Assembly (NCBI GenBank): GCA_016838895.1
Contig: JAEKNU010000004.1
Location: 1-64,000 of the forward strand
Reading direction: 5' to 3'
From: Chloroflexota bacterium
Lineage (GTDB): Bacteria > Chloroflexota > Anaerolineae > Anaerolineales > Anaerolineaceae
Length of the DNA stretch: 64,000 nucleotides
Shown: positions 43,664 through 54,230 of the stretch, one piece after another
Numbering within the stretch: position 1 is the stretch's first letter
Layout of the letters: each line of letters begins with the position of its first letter
Notes under the pieces: generated by a model
Seen by the model: only the letters and a program-made list of their open reading frames with translations
The model's database searches: none
Told to the model about the DNA's origin: nothing
Made by a program: the position numbers and the translations under genes

Positions 43664-44692
43664 ATGAGAAAACATTATCTCATCACTGGCGGAGCTGGTT
43701 TTATTGGTTCCAACTATTGTGCCCATCTATTGGAAAACGGACAAAAAGTTACTGTTTTTGACAATTTGTCTCGTATGGGGACGGAAAGTAATTTAGCCTG
43801 GCTGAAGACTACGTATGGCGAAAATGCATTTGACTTTGTGAAGGGTGACGTGCGTGATCTTTCAGCATTGCAATCAGTGATGAAAGAGATTGATGTAATT
43901 GTTCACCTGGCAGCTCAAGTTGCTGTAACAACATCAGTCAGCGATCCACGGACTGATTTTGAAATTAATGCTCTGGGGACATTCAATGTATTGGAGGCGG
44001 CTCGTCTCTCAAAAGAAAATCCAATCATCATATATGCTTCCACAAACAAAGTTTATGGCGGCATGGAAGATGTTCGTGTAAATAGTAATGATAGAAAATA
44101 TTATTACGAAGATTTCCCATCAGGTATTCCTGAAAACCAACTACTCGACTTTCATTCACCGTATGGTTGCTCCAAGGGTGCTGGGGATCAATATATGCGT
44201 GACTATCATCGCATATATGATATGCGGACAGTAGTATTTCGTCAAAGCTGTATTTATGGCACTCGTCAATTCGGGGTGGAAGATCAAGGATGGGTAGCCT
44301 GGTTTGTCATTGCTGCACAGTTGGGTAAAAATATTACCATCTATGGCAACGGCAAACAGGTGCGTGATATTTTATTTGTCAGTGATTTATGCCGGGCTTA
44401 TGATGCTGCAATTGAAAATATTGATGTTGCTGCTGGACAAATATTTAATATCGGTGGCGGACCCAAAAACACACTTTCCATCTGGAAAGAATTTTGTCCG
44501 ATACTGGAAGAATATCTTGGTAAACCTATTCCGACTACCGCAAGTGATTGGCGGCCAGGAGACCAACCAATTTACGTCTCCAATATACAAAAAGCAAATG
44601 ATTTATTGAAGTGGCAGCCCCAGGTGACCGCCAGAGAAGGAATTGAGAAATTGTTTGACTGGGTCAAAGAAAACAAGGAGCTTTTTGAATAA
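43664..44692 (+). CDS. NAD-dependent epimerase/dehydratase, CDP-paratose 2-epimerase-like
   Basis: An extended short-chain dehydrogenase, 342 residues, acting on a nucleotide sugar. The NAD loop is ITGGAGFIGSNYCAHLL. The catalytic Ser/Thr-Tyr-Lys site is ASTNKVYGGMED with SPYGCSKGAGDQYMRDYHR (Tyr and Lys four apart), then VFRQSCIYGTRQFGVEDQGW and GNGKQVRDILFVSDL. The STNKVYG and YGTRQFGVEDQGW stretches resemble CDP-tyvelose (paratose) 2-epimerase rather than GalE. The true substrate is unproven. It ends directly against the GT4 gene (0-base gap). Confidence 0.85.
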   Translation: MRKHYLITGGAGFIGSNYCAHLLENGQKVTVFDNLSRMGTESNLAWLKTTYGENAFDFVKGDVRDLSALQSVMKEIDVIVHLAAQVAVTTSVSDPRTDFEINALGTFNVLEAARLSKENPIIIYASTNKVYGGMEDVRVNSNDRKYYYEDFPSGIPENQLLDFHSPYGCSKGAGDQYMRDYHRIYDMRTVVFRQSCIYGTRQFGVEDQGWVAWFVIAAQLGKNITIYGNGKQVRDILFVSDLCRAYDAAIENIDVAAGQIFNIGGGPKNTLSIWKEFCPILEEYLGKPIPTTASDWRPGDQPIYVSNIQKANDLLKWQPQVTAREGIEKLFDWVKENKELFE

Positions 44693-45874
44693 ATGATAGC
44701 GGAAAAGAAACTACGCATCCTGATTGTTTTAACTTATTATCGTCCACATACCAGTGGTTTAACCATCTATGCTGAACGCTTAGCAAAAGCCTTTGCATTA
44801 CGCGGACATCAGGTTACCGTTCTTACATCACAATTCAACAAAGAGTTACCACGTGAAGAAATGGTTGAAGGTGTGCGCATCGTACGTGCGCCAGTTTTGT
44901 TGCGTATCAGCAAGGGTGTGATTATGCCAACATTTGGTTGGTTGGCCAGCAAAATGGTTTTGGAACATGATGTCGTGCAGCTTCATTTGCCTCAATTCGA
45001 TGCGGCTGGTATCTCTTTGCGAGGACGAATGCTAAAAAGACCTACAGTGATTACTTATCACTGTGATCTAAATTTGCCTAAAGGTATCTTCAATTTTGTT
45101 GTCAATCGAGTGGTTGATTTGATGAATCATATGGCGGCCTTATTTACGCACCGCATCGTAACCTATACTCAGGATTACGCGGAACATTCGCCATATATAC
45201 GCAATTATCTTGAAAAATTACAAGTTATTTCTCCTCCTGTGGAGTTACCCGAAGCAACCAAAGAAGAAATTGAAGCATTTGCTGCTAGCAATAATCCTCA
45301 GGGTAATCATCCTGTCATCGGAATGGCAGCACGCTTTGCCTCCGAAAAAGGGGTTGAAATATTGTTGGACGCCATGCCGACAGTTTTGGAGAAATTTCCC
45401 AACACCCTTGTTCAGTTTGCTGGCGCGTTTGAAAACATCATGGGTGAGGAACATTATTTTAAACGCCTGGAACCCACTATTACGAAGTATCAAAAGAGTG
45501 GAAACTGGCAATTCCTGGGAAATCTTGATCCAAAAGAAATGCGAAAATTCTATTCAAACATTGATGTCAATGTTCTACCTAGTTTAAATGCAACAGAAGC
45601 CTTTGGTCTGGTTCAAATTGAAGCGATGATTAATGGTTCACCTTCAATTGCTTCAAATTTACCTGGTGTACGCCAACCGGTTAAGCGTCATGATATGGGA
45701 GAGATTTTTCCGATTGGAGATGCCGATGGGTTGGCCCAGTCACTCATAAAAGTATTATCCAATCATGATCAATACATAAAACCCAAAGAGCCGATTATTG
45801 AAGAATATTTACCGGATTCGATTGCAGAAAAATATGAAGCGCTATTTGAAGAAATATTCCAAGAATTACAATGA
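44693..45874 (+). CDS. GT4-family glycosyltransferase
   Basis: A cytoplasmic-face GT-B enzyme of 393 residues that transfers a sugar from a nucleotide donor, retaining. The N-terminal lobe starts with ILIVLTYYRPHTSGLTIYAERLAKA. The C-terminal lobe has GMAARFASEKGVEILLDAM and the donor site EAFGLVQIEAMINGSPSIAS with the EX7E pattern (Glu-7-Glu). It has a good AAGGAG ribosome site inside the end of the epimerase gene. It probably builds on the same glycan. Confidence 0.92.
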   Translation: MIAEKKLRILIVLTYYRPHTSGLTIYAERLAKAFALRGHQVTVLTSQFNKELPREEMVEGVRIVRAPVLLRISKGVIMPTFGWLASKMVLEHDVVQLHLPQFDAAGISLRGRMLKRPTVITYHCDLNLPKGIFNFVVNRVVDLMNHMAALFTHRIVTYTQDYAEHSPYIRNYLEKLQVISPPVELPEATKEEIEAFAASNNPQGNHPVIGMAARFASEKGVEILLDAMPTVLEKFPNTLVQFAGAFENIMGEEHYFKRLEPTITKYQKSGNWQFLGNLDPKEMRKFYSNIDVNVLPSLNATEAFGLVQIEAMINGSPSIASNLPGVRQPVKRHDMGEIFPIGDADGLAQSLIKVLSNHDQYIKPKEPIIEEYLPDSIAEKYEALFEEIFQELQ

Positions 45875-45898
45875 TGCTCATTGAGATACGGAAATAAT

Positions 45899-46708
45899 AT
45901 GCCACAGAAGAAAACGAACAAAGAATTTCTTGAGCTGAATATCAATAGTTTGCCTTATTTTCGAGGATTGTTACGAGCTGTAGAGGCACAAGTTTATCAG
46001 GAATATGATTTACCGCACCCGATATATGATTTAGGCTGCGGGGATGGGCATTTTGAATCAATAACTTTTGATGAAATAATTGATGTTGGCTTGGATCCAT
46101 GGGCTGCTCCATTAAAAGAAGCAGTTATAACAAATGGCTATGATCTGGTCATTCAAGGCAATGGAGACCGCGTTCCTTTTTCGAATGGTGTGTTTAAAAG
46201 TGCATTTTCGAACTCAGTTTTGGAGCATATCCCTGATGTGGATGCTGTGTTAAAAGAAACAAATCGTATTCTGGAAATGGATGCACCTTTCTTATTCTGC
46301 GTGCCAAATCATCAGTTTCTGAGAAATTTATCGATATCCAATTTTCTTGATCGAATTGGACTAAAAAAAATGGCTGACGTTTATCGAGAATTATTTAATA
46401 AAATTTCCAGGCATCATCATTGTGATTCACCAGAAACCTGGAAAAAAAGACTTGATGAAAGTGGATTTGAAATTGTGGATTACTGGCATTATTTTTCCCC
46501 GCGCGCCTTCCATTTATTGGAGTGGGGTCATTATTTTGGGTTGCCTGCATTGATTTCTAAGAAATTGTTTGGAAAATGGATTCTGGTTCCAACGAAATGG
46601 AACCTATCCTTGACGAAGGCAATTTTATCTTCTGCTTATCATGAAAATCGCCGCCAGGAAAATGGCGCTTATACGTTTTATATTACTCGAAAGAAAACTA
46701 CTTGCTAA
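45899..46708 (+). CDS. SAM-dependent class I methyltransferase
   Basis: A 269-residue Rossmann methylase. SAM motif I is YDLGCGDGHFES (about residues 39-50), followed by GLDPWAAPLKEA and the acidic post-motif, and the family region SNSVLEHIPDVDAVLKETNR typical of methyltransferase type 11. A C-terminal extension with basic-aromatic residues may touch a lipid-linked sugar. I prefer the ATG at 45899; a TTG at 45881 is in frame but neither has a strong ribosome site. Position inside the glycan run suggests a sugar or glycan methylase. Confidence 0.85.
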   Translation: MPQKKTNKEFLELNINSLPYFRGLLRAVEAQVYQEYDLPHPIYDLGCGDGHFESITFDEIIDVGLDPWAAPLKEAVITNGYDLVIQGNGDRVPFSNGVFKSAFSNSVLEHIPDVDAVLKETNRILEMDAPFLFCVPNHQFLRNLSISNFLDRIGLKKMADVYRELFNKISRHHHCDSPETWKKRLDESGFEIVDYWHYFSPRAFHLLEWGHYFGLPALISKKLFGKWILVPTKWNLSLTKAILSSAYHENRRQENGAYTFYITRKKTTC

Positions 46709-46733
46709 CTTAAACAATGTATAGGGAAGAGAT

Positions 46734-48914
46734 ATGACAGAACCTAGTGTACTGGATTACCTTAAATCAATACTTGATCCTCGTAAAAAAGCTATTCGAT
46801 TGAGCGATCTTGAAGAAAAACCTGATTCACAAATGGTTGAGGAGCTGTTCCCAACCGAAGATACTCCTGCAGAATCAAAGAAATTTATTCCCAAAGACCA
46901 TATCCCATTCCGTTGGCGAATATCAGCGGCTATTATATGCTTGCTCATAGGGCAATTCTTCATGGACCAGCCGACGCAGAAATTAGGTCTGGGGCTGATA
47001 TTTTATGGCGTAGGGGCTGGATTTCTAATCCTTTCTATTATATTGAAAGATTGGCAGTTTTCTGAGATTTCTAAAACTTCTCCAAGAAAAAATTTGGCGG
47101 ATTGGCATATTAATTGGATAGCTTTTGCTGCCGGTACAATCTCAATGATTGTATCTTTCATCTTTTTGTCGGGGAATTTGTTTAACACTTTCAATCTTGT
47201 TTTCTGGCTTATCGCAATCGTATGTTATATGCAGGCTTTTTCAGAGGAAAATGTTTTATCCCAATCCATTAATTGGTTAATGGGATTATTCACCAAGAAA
47301 TTTGATTTTTCAAAACCGCTCAAAATTCAGTGGTGGACCATTTTAATTGTTTTTGTAACAGCAATTATTGTTTTTTTCCGGTTTTACCAGCTCAATGAGA
47401 TACCTGGTGAAATGTTTAGTGATCATGCCGAGAAATTGGCAGATGTCTCAGATATTTTGAATGGTCAATATGGCGTATATTTTCCGCGTAATACAGGCCG
47501 AGAAGCCTTTCAGATGTATTTGACAGCATTCATCGCTACTACCTTTGGTACTGGGTTGTCTTTCCTGAGTTTAAAATTAGGCACTGCCTTGGCAGGTTTA
47601 TTCACCTTGCCTTTTATTTATCTGCTGGGTAAAGAACTCGCAAATAAACATGTTGGCCTTATTGCATACTTCCTGGCGGGAATTGCTTATTGGCCAAATG
47701 TCATCTCACGGGTAGGGTTACGTTTTCCGTTGTATCCACTGTTTGCTGCTCCAGTTTTATTTTTCCTGATCCGTGGGTTGCGGCAATCCAGAAAGTGGGA
47801 TTTTGTCTGGGCAGGCTTATTCCTGGGCGTGGGATTGCATGGGTATAGTCCGGCGCGTATGATTCCGATCGTTGTGGTTATTGGTGTGCTTATCTATTTC
47901 CTGCACATGAAAACTAAGGCAGAAAAAATCGGCTCTGTATATGCTCTGATTGTAATTGCCATTATCTCCTTTGTGGTATTTATGCCTTTATTGCATTATG
48001 CACTTTGGAACATGGACATGTTCTCTTATCGAGCAATGACACGATTAGGCACTGTTGAAGCTGCGTATCCTGGCAATCCTTTATTTATATTTTTCGGCAA
48101 TCTATTTAAATCATTGGTTATGTTTTTCTGGAAAAATGGTGATATATGGGTGCATTCTGTACCCAATCGCCCGGCATTGGGTATTATTTCAGCAATATTT
48201 TACTTTGTAGGTAGTGTTTATGTAAGCATCCGTTACATTAAGAAACGCGATTGGGTCGATTTATTCCTTTTGTTGTCTGTGCCATTATTAATGATGCCAT
48301 CAATCATGTCATTGGCATTTCCAGGTGAGAATCCATCCTTAAATCGCAGTGGTGGGGCGATCATACCTGTCTTTATCCTGGCGGCCATTGGTTTGGAGGG
48401 TTTACTGCGAACTGTAGCAAATAATGCCAGGCAGGTAGATAGACGACCGTATATGGCTGTTTTGATTGGTGTGTTTTTCTTCGGATTCGCGATGATGCAA
48501 AACTATTCATTGATTTTTGATTCATATAAAACAAGATTTCTAAGAGGGGCATGGAACTCTTCGGATATGGGCGCTGTTATTGATGAATTTGCTTCTACAT
48601 ATGGCGATTATGAACATGCTTACATTGTGCCATTTGATTATTGGGTGGATACCACATTGGTTGGTATTACATCGCAAAAACAAGTTGTCAATATTGCTCT
48701 ATGGCCTGATCAGTTTGAATCTACGCTGGAATACAAAGGTGCGAAACTATTTATTCTAAAGTATGATGATTACACATCCTTGGATACATTACAAACTTTG
48801 TATCCTACCAGTGTTTTCTGGCGGCATGTGGATCAGTATGAAGGAAAAGATTTCTTCGTGCTGTTTGTGGCTCCCACGGAGCAAAATTTTGAGATACAAG
48901 AACCAACAGATTGA
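46734..48914 (+). CDS. GT39/ArnT-like integral-membrane glycosyltransferase
   Basis: A 726-residue GT-C protein. A cytoplasmic tail (1-62) precedes about 13 membrane segments, and an external C-terminal part follows (about 600-726). After the membrane segment near residue 210 the first large loop has NEIPGEMFSDHAEKLADV with Asp230, the place of the catalytic acid in PMT/ArnT enzymes that use polyprenyl-phosphate sugars. The long hydrophobic N-terminal extension (three segments before the loop) is unusual. Acceptor unknown. It follows the methyltransferase by 25 bases. Confidence 0.82.
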   Translation: MTEPSVLDYLKSILDPRKKAIRLSDLEEKPDSQMVEELFPTEDTPAESKKFIPKDHIPFRWRISAAIICLLIGQFFMDQPTQKLGLGLIFYGVGAGFLILSIILKDWQFSEISKTSPRKNLADWHINWIAFAAGTISMIVSFIFLSGNLFNTFNLVFWLIAIVCYMQAFSEENVLSQSINWLMGLFTKKFDFSKPLKIQWWTILIVFVTAIIVFFRFYQLNEIPGEMFSDHAEKLADVSDILNGQYGVYFPRNTGREAFQMYLTAFIATTFGTGLSFLSLKLGTALAGLFTLPFIYLLGKELANKHVGLIAYFLAGIAYWPNVISRVGLRFPLYPLFAAPVLFFLIRGLRQSRKWDFVWAGLFLGVGLHGYSPARMIPIVVVIGVLIYFLHMKTKAEKIGSVYALIVIAIISFVVFMPLLHYALWNMDMFSYRAMTRLGTVEAAYPGNPLFIFFGNLFKSLVMFFWKNGDIWVHSVPNRPALGIISAIFYFVGSVYVSIRYIKKRDWVDLFLLLSVPLLMMPSIMSLAFPGENPSLNRSGGAIIPVFILAAIGLEGLLRTVANNARQVDRRPYMAVLIGVFFFGFAMMQNYSLIFDSYKTRFLRGAWNSSDMGAVIDEFASTYGDYEHAYIVPFDYWVDTTLVGITSQKQVVNIALWPDQFESTLEYKGAKLFILKYDDYTSLDTLQTLYPTSVFWRHVDQYEGKDFFVLFVAPTEQNFEIQEPTD

Positions 48915-48930
48915 TGGAGTTCTGAAGCTT

Positions 48931-51900
48931 ATGGATCAGAAATTAGAAGAAACAGGTGTCGAGACCAATTCCCAAAAATGGACCTTTCCCTGGTGGGTAA
49001 TTCTTCTCTTCCTTATTCTGTGTGCCGGTGCATATTTCCGAACGACAGGTATTGATTGGGCGGCAGAGTTTCATATGCATCCCGATGAACGTTTTTTAAC
49101 CATGGTTGAATCTGCGATATCACCTGATCAGCCCATTGGGGATTATTTCAATACAGAAGTTTCCAGCCTTAATCCTCATAATCGTGGGTATACCTTTTAC
49201 GTATATGGCACATTGCCATTATTTATCGTGCGATTTGCAGCGGATATCCTGCACAAGACAGGTTATGGGGAAGTATTTCTGGTTGGTCGTTATCTATCAG
49301 CATTCTTTGATTTGTTGACGATTGTCCTGGTTTTTCTGATTGCAGATCGGCTATTTAAGAAAAGGATGATAAATTTACTGGCTGCAGCATTCTATGCCGC
49401 GTCTGTTCTGCCAATCCAACTGTCTCATTATTTTACAGTAGACTCATTTGTGAATTTCTTTACCATTTTAACAATATACATTGCAGTGCGAATCATGACC
49501 ACTCCTTTTCCACTGGATGGGGAAGAGAGCATTGAATCAACGCCAAATTGGTTCCTCTACCATTGGCAGGGGATATTTTCATATCTTCTATTTGGTTTGG
49601 CATTTGGTATGGCGCTTGCTTCGAAGGTTAGTGCTGTATATGTACTTGTGGTGTTGCCCATTGCTATATTGGTTCAATTAAGTCGCGCAAAAAATGAAAT
49701 CACATCTGCCAAGTACTTGCTGATTTTTCGAAATCTATTGCTGGCTGCCGTAATCAGTTTTTTGGCTTTTCGTATTTTTCAACCGTACGCTTTTGACGGG
49801 CCTGGTTTCTTCAATTTTTCGATTAATGAAAATTGGGTAGCCAATCTTAAAGATCTCGCCGCTCAAAGTGATGGTAATAATGATGCTCCACCTGCACTCC
49901 AATGGGCGCGTCGACCCATTACATTTTCGTGGGAAAATTTGGTACGTTGGGGATTGGGATACCCTTTGGGCATCCTATCCTGGGTAGGCTTCATTTGGAT
50001 GGCCTGGCGTATTTTCATAAAAAAAGACTGGGCACCATATCTATTGATATGGATATGGACTGGCTTTTTCTTTGTGCTTCAATCTCTTAAATTTTCTCGT
50101 ACGATGCGGTACCAGATTCATATTTATCCGATATTGGCGATCGTTGCAGCCAGTTTCCTGTATATGTTATGGCAATATGCCCGTGATGCGAAAATCTCAT
50201 GGCAAAAGTCTGCCGCTCGGATTTCATTTTGGTTGCTATCTATCGGTGTATTGCTGAGCACATTTGCATGGGCTTTTGCTTTTACCCAAATTTATCGCGA
50301 ACCTTTTACCCGCGCAGCAGCCAGTGAGTGGATATATCAAAACATTCCAACAGCGATAAATATTGATATCGAGACCAAAGAAGATAAAGTTGTCCAACAT
50401 GTGCCGTATGGATATGGTGAAACAGTCAGTATTGATACGCCGATGCGGTATGTCTTTACGCCGACATACGATGCTCCGGTTTTTTCTATACAACTCGATC
50501 ATGTATTGGCGATTCCGTCCAGCGAGACGGATCATGCACTGCTGGTTGAAGTAAGAGAAAACGTACCCAATGCAGAAACACTATTCAGCAGTCAGATTCA
50601 ACAGCCATTTATAAGTACTGATGATCCGCGGGGTGAGCGGTATCAAATCCCGATAGAGGGACTACCTGAATTATCGTCTGATAAGCAATATCAGCTTATT
50701 CTGCGGACGATAGACCCTGTAACATCGCTGCAAATTATGGGATCAGCAGCGATCGGCTATTCAATTGGGGATGGTACGGAATATCAGTATTTACCTGAAA
50801 TCATGAATACGCTTTCTCCTGGAGAAGCATATGCCAAAACATTTGTACCCATCAGCACTGGATTAATGAGGCAAATTTCAATTCCACATGTCATTGATTA
50901 TGAAGCCACCGATGATACAAAAACCATTCGTATCGAGTTATTGGATCAAACAGATGACAATCTGCAATTGGTCAGTTTATCCACGGACGGATTATTCCAT
51001 GCCTCGGATGATCCACGAGGGGATGGTGTTTCTATCGACATTGAGGATGCGCTTTTACTGCGTTCTGAGCATACCTATATTCTGACCATAACAAATGATT
51101 CTGCATCCGGAAGTCTGGCGTTTTATGGTAGTAAAAAAGCTGATGAGAGCTCATGGGATGATGTGATTCCGCTCAATATGTACGGGTATTCACCTTTTGA
51201 TTATTACGATGGGTTATATCGAACAGATTTAAATTTTGAAATGTATTGGGATGATAACGAATCCAAGCGTGAACGGTTTTATGAAATTCTTGATCAAACC
51301 GATTATATCTTTATCACCTCAAACCGTCAGTGGGGCACAACAGTTCGTGTACCGGAAAGGTACCCGTTAGTGATTGAATTTTATCAATCTTTGATTGGCT
51401 GTCCGGCAGAGCAAGATATTTTATGGTGTTTTAGTGTAGCTGAACCTGGTATGTTCCAAAGTGAATTAGGATTTGAATTGGTGGAAGTATTTCAGTCTGA
51501 TCCGCATATCGGTAATTTGATATCGATCAATACCCAATTTGCAGAAGAAGCCTTCACTGTTTATGATCATCCGAAAGTATTCATCTTCAAGAAAATAGAC
51601 ACTTATCAACCTGAACTCAGCCGACAGATATTTGATCCGGTCAATCTGGATCATGTCGTTCACCTGATTCCAGCTCAGGCAGATGATTATAATGGCGATA
51701 TTGAGAACGATTTAAGCCTGATGCTGCGTGAGGAGACCTGGCAGGCGCAACAGGAATCCGGTACCTGGTCTGAGATATTTAACCCTGATGCTTTATATAA
51801 TCAATCGCCATTCCTGGCCGTTATCGTTTGGTATTTCAGTATTCTGATCATAAGCTGGATAATATTTCCATTTATTCATTTAGCTTTTCCAAATTTCCGG

Positions 51901-54204
51901 TTTAATGGATATCCATTTGCGAAATTGGCAGGTTTATTATTGTTGGCATTTGGCAGCTGGTGGTTGAGCTCAAATGGAATGATGTACTCCAAAGGCACAA
52001 TAGGAATGGTCTTGATGATATTGTTTATTATCAATGGCCTGATAATTATCTGGCGGCGAGAAAAAATAGTTACAGATATTAAATCAAATTGGAAACAATA
52101 TTTAATGATTGAAATCATCGCACTGGTTTTCTTCTTATTCTTCCTTCTGGTGCGCATAGGCAACCCTGATTTATGGCATCCCGCGAAAGGCGGGGAGAAA
52201 CCCATGGATTACTCGTATTTCAATGCCATTCTCAAAACGAATTCTTTCCCCGCATATGATCCGTGGTTCGCCGGTGGATATATTAACTATTATTATTATG
52301 GTTTTGTAATTGTAGGAACATTAGTTAAATTTCTGGGCATTATTCCCTCAATGGCGTATAACTTAATTCTCCCATCACTCTATAGTATGGGCGCGATTGG
52401 TGCTTTTGCTATTGGATGGAATATCTCGGAAGATGTACAGGAAAATACCCGTGCAGGTTCCCCGTGGAATTTCATGGCCGGTTTGTTCGCTGCATTGGGG
52501 ACGATGTTTATTGGAAATCTGGGAACACTGCGCATGATATGGCACGGGTTTATTCGTATTGCCGGTGGAACCTTGCCGCTTGATGGTGCGAGTTTGTATA
52601 ACAAAGTATTGTGGACTGTATCAGGCTTCTTTAAATTCATTGGCGGGGAAGGTCTGGGATATGGTTATGGTAACTGGTACTGGGATCCAAGCAGGGCATT
52701 CCCTGGGGAGCCTATTACGGAATTCCCTATGTTTACTTATTTATATGCGGATTTACATGCCCATCTCATAGCGATTCCTATAACGATTTTTGCATTCGGT
52801 ATTGTAATGCATTTGGTACTCTCCGCGAAGAAAAAAGAACTTGGCGGCGTTGAGTTATTAGCAATTGCCATGTTAGGCGGTGTTGTAGTCGGGGCGTTAA
52901 GTCCGACAAATACCTGGGACATGCCTCTATATTTAATTTTGTTTTCTCTGGCCTTTGTCTATGTTGGGTTTATTCACCCCATGCTCCATTATGAAAAGGA
53001 ACGAGACAATCAACTAAAGTGGACATTTCTAAAAACCGGTTTAGCTTACCTGATATTTATTGCAGCAACATTTCTACTTTATGAGCCATTTAGCCGCTGG
53101 TATGGGGTCGGGTACAAAGATTTCAACGCATTCACCGGGGATAAAACGCCATTCTGGTCATATATAACACATTGGGGCTACTACCTTTTTATATACATTA
53201 CCTGGTTGGTATGGGAAAGCCGGGACTGGATGGCGAAAACTTCAGCAAAAGTGATTATAAAGTTAAAAAAATATAGTATTTTACTTTTTGTTGCCGGATT
53301 AATTTGGCTAGCAATCGTTGTCTGGCTCAATAATAAACAAGTTCAAATAGGATGGTTTGTCATGCTTTTGTTGCCATGGGCTGCTATTTTGATGCTACGC
53401 AAAGACATGGCATTACAAAAGAAAACTGTCCTGTTCCTCTTTTCAACATCGTTGTTTATCACCTTGTTTGTTGAACTTATGGCATTGGAAGGTGATTTAG
53501 GGCGCATGAACACTGTATTTAAATTTTATATGCAAGCCTGGACGATAATGTCTATTTGTTCTGCGGTTACTCTGATTTGGTTGCTGCCGGCATTCCGTTC
53601 AGTATGGATAGACTGGCGAAAAAATGCCTGGAATATTGCTTTTGGCTTCCTGACCATCTCAGTCTTTATGTTCTCATTATTTGCAACCAGCGGCAAAATA
53701 AAGGACCGTATGAGTGAGAATGCACCACACACATTGGATGGCCTTGAATATATGGAAGTCGCTTTTTACCATGATGGCGGTATGTTAATGGACCTTTCAC
53801 AGGATTATGATGCTATCGTATGGATGCAGCATAATATTGAGGGAACTCCTGTAATTGTTGAGGGGCATACTTCTGAATATCGGTGGGGCAGTCGCTTTAC
53901 GATTAATACCGGATTACCCGGTGTTGTTGGCTGGAATTGGCATCAGCGTCAGCAACGCGCCGTTTTAGCCAATAATGAAGTGCAAATGCGAGTTGATGAA
54001 ATAAATCAGTTTTATGATTCTGCTGATATTGTACAAGCTCGGGCATTTCTGGAAAAGTATAATGTCCAATACATTGTCACAGGACAATTGGAATCTGCAT
54101 TTTATTCTGCTTTAGGTTTGGCAAAATTTCCTACATATGATGGGATTTATTGGCAAATCATATACGATCAGGAAGATACGATCATTTACAAGGTCATTCA
54201 GTAA
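48931..54204 (+). CDS. Giant fusion: GT39-like half, duplicated beta domain and DUF2298 (Chlor_Arch_YYY) half
   Basis: A 1757-residue membrane protein. I start at the ATG at 48931 (GGAG 12 bases upstream); the longer frame reads inside the previous gene. Residues 1-490 are a PMT-like GT-C module. Its first loop has the acidic site HPDERF (Asp52-Glu53), and RLFKKRMINLLAAAFYAASV follows. Residues about 500-735 are external and hold two repeats of about 127 residues, each with DDPRG (564 and 693). A Rossmann-like external piece follows (about 780-960). Residues about 960-1757 are a second membrane module with the NYYYYGFVIVG motif at 1119-1129, typical of DUF2298. The C-terminus (INTGLPGVVGWNWHQRQQR) is shared with the next gene. 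Function is unproven; sugar transfer from lipid carriers is the likely theme. Confidence 0.8.
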   Translation: MDQKLEETGVETNSQKWTFPWWVILLFLILCAGAYFRTTGIDWAAEFHMHPDERFLTMVESAISPDQPIGDYFNTEVSSLNPHNRGYTFYVYGTLPLFIVRFAADILHKTGYGEVFLVGRYLSAFFDLLTIVLVFLIADRLFKKRMINLLAAAFYAASVLPIQLSHYFTVDSFVNFFTILTIYIAVRIMTTPFPLDGEESIESTPNWFLYHWQGIFSYLLFGLAFGMALASKVSAVYVLVVLPIAILVQLSRAKNEITSAKYLLIFRNLLLAAVISFLAFRIFQPYAFDGPGFFNFSINENWVANLKDLAAQSDGNNDAPPALQWARRPITFSWENLVRWGLGYPLGILSWVGFIWMAWRIFIKKDWAPYLLIWIWTGFFFVLQSLKFSRTMRYQIHIYPILAIVAASFLYMLWQYARDAKISWQKSAARISFWLLSIGVLLSTFAWAFAFTQIYREPFTRAAASEWIYQNIPTAINIDIETKEDKVVQHVPYGYGETVSIDTPMRYVFTPTYDAPVFSIQLDHVLAIPSSETDHALLVEVRENVPNAETLFSSQIQQPFISTDDPRGERYQIPIEGLPELSSDKQYQLILRTIDPVTSLQIMGSAAIGYSIGDGTEYQYLPEIMNTLSPGEAYAKTFVPISTGLMRQISIPHVIDYEATDDTKTIRIELLDQTDDNLQLVSLSTDGLFHASDDPRGDGVSIDIEDALLLRSEHTYILTITNDSASGSLAFYGSKKADESSWDDVIPLNMYGYSPFDYYDGLYRTDLNFEMYWDDNESKRERFYEILDQTDYIFITSNRQWGTTVRVPERYPLVIEFYQSLIGCPAEQDILWCFSVAEPGMFQSELGFELVEVFQSDPHIGNLISINTQFAEEAFTVYDHPKVFIFKKIDTYQPELSRQIFDPVNLDHVVHLIPAQADDYNGDIENDLSLMLREETWQAQQESGTWSEIFNPDALYNQSPFLAVIVWYFSILIISWIIFPFIHLAFPNFRFNGYPFAKLAGLLLLAFGSWWLSSNGMMYSKGTIGMVLMILFIINGLIIIWRREKIVTDIKSNWKQYLMIEIIALVFFLFFLLVRIGNPDLWHPAKGGEKPMDYSYFNAILKTNSFPAYDPWFAGGYINYYYYGFVIVGTLVKFLGIIPSMAYNLILPSLYSMGAIGAFAIGWNISEDVQENTRAGSPWNFMAGLFAALGTMFIGNLGTLRMIWHGFIRIAGGTLPLDGASLYNKVLWTVSGFFKFIGGEGLGYGYGNWYWDPSRAFPGEPITEFPMFTYLYADLHAHLIAIPITIFAFGIVMHLVLSAKKKELGGVELLAIAMLGGVVVGALSPTNTWDMPLYLILFSLAFVYVGFIHPMLHYEKERDNQLKWTFLKTGLAYLIFIAATFLLYEPFSRWYGVGYKDFNAFTGDKTPFWSYITHWGYYLFIYITWLVWESRDWMAKTSAKVIIKLKKYSILLFVAGLIWLAIVVWLNNKQVQIGWFVMLLLPWAAILMLRKDMALQKKTVLFLFSTSLFITLFVELMALEGDLGRMNTVFKFYMQAWTIMSICSAVTLIWLLPAFRSVWIDWRKNAWNIAFGFLTISVFMFSLFATSGKIKDRMSENAPHTLDGLEYMEVAFYHDGGMLMDLSQDYDAIVWMQHNIEGTPVIVEGHTSEYRWGSRFTINTGLPGVVGWNWHQRQQRAVLANNEVQMRVDEINQFYDSADIVQARAFLEKYNVQYIVTGQLESAFYSALGLAKFPTYDGIYWQIIYDQEDTIIYKVIQ
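50431..51140 (+). repeat. Tandem domain duplication inside the giant GT-C fusion
   Basis: Two stretches of about 110-127 residues align in the protein. Unit 1 (50431-50766) has MRYVFTPTYDAPVFSIQL, ALLVEVRE and STDDPRGERYQIPIEGL. Unit 2 (50812-51140) has AYAKTFVPISTGLMRQISI, TIRIELLD and ASDDPRGDGVSIDIEDA. The DDPRG motifs are 129 codons apart. The DNA is well diverged, so the duplication is old. Confidence 0.6.
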
Positions 54205-54230
54205 TTGGGTTTGTATAAGGAGAAATTGAA

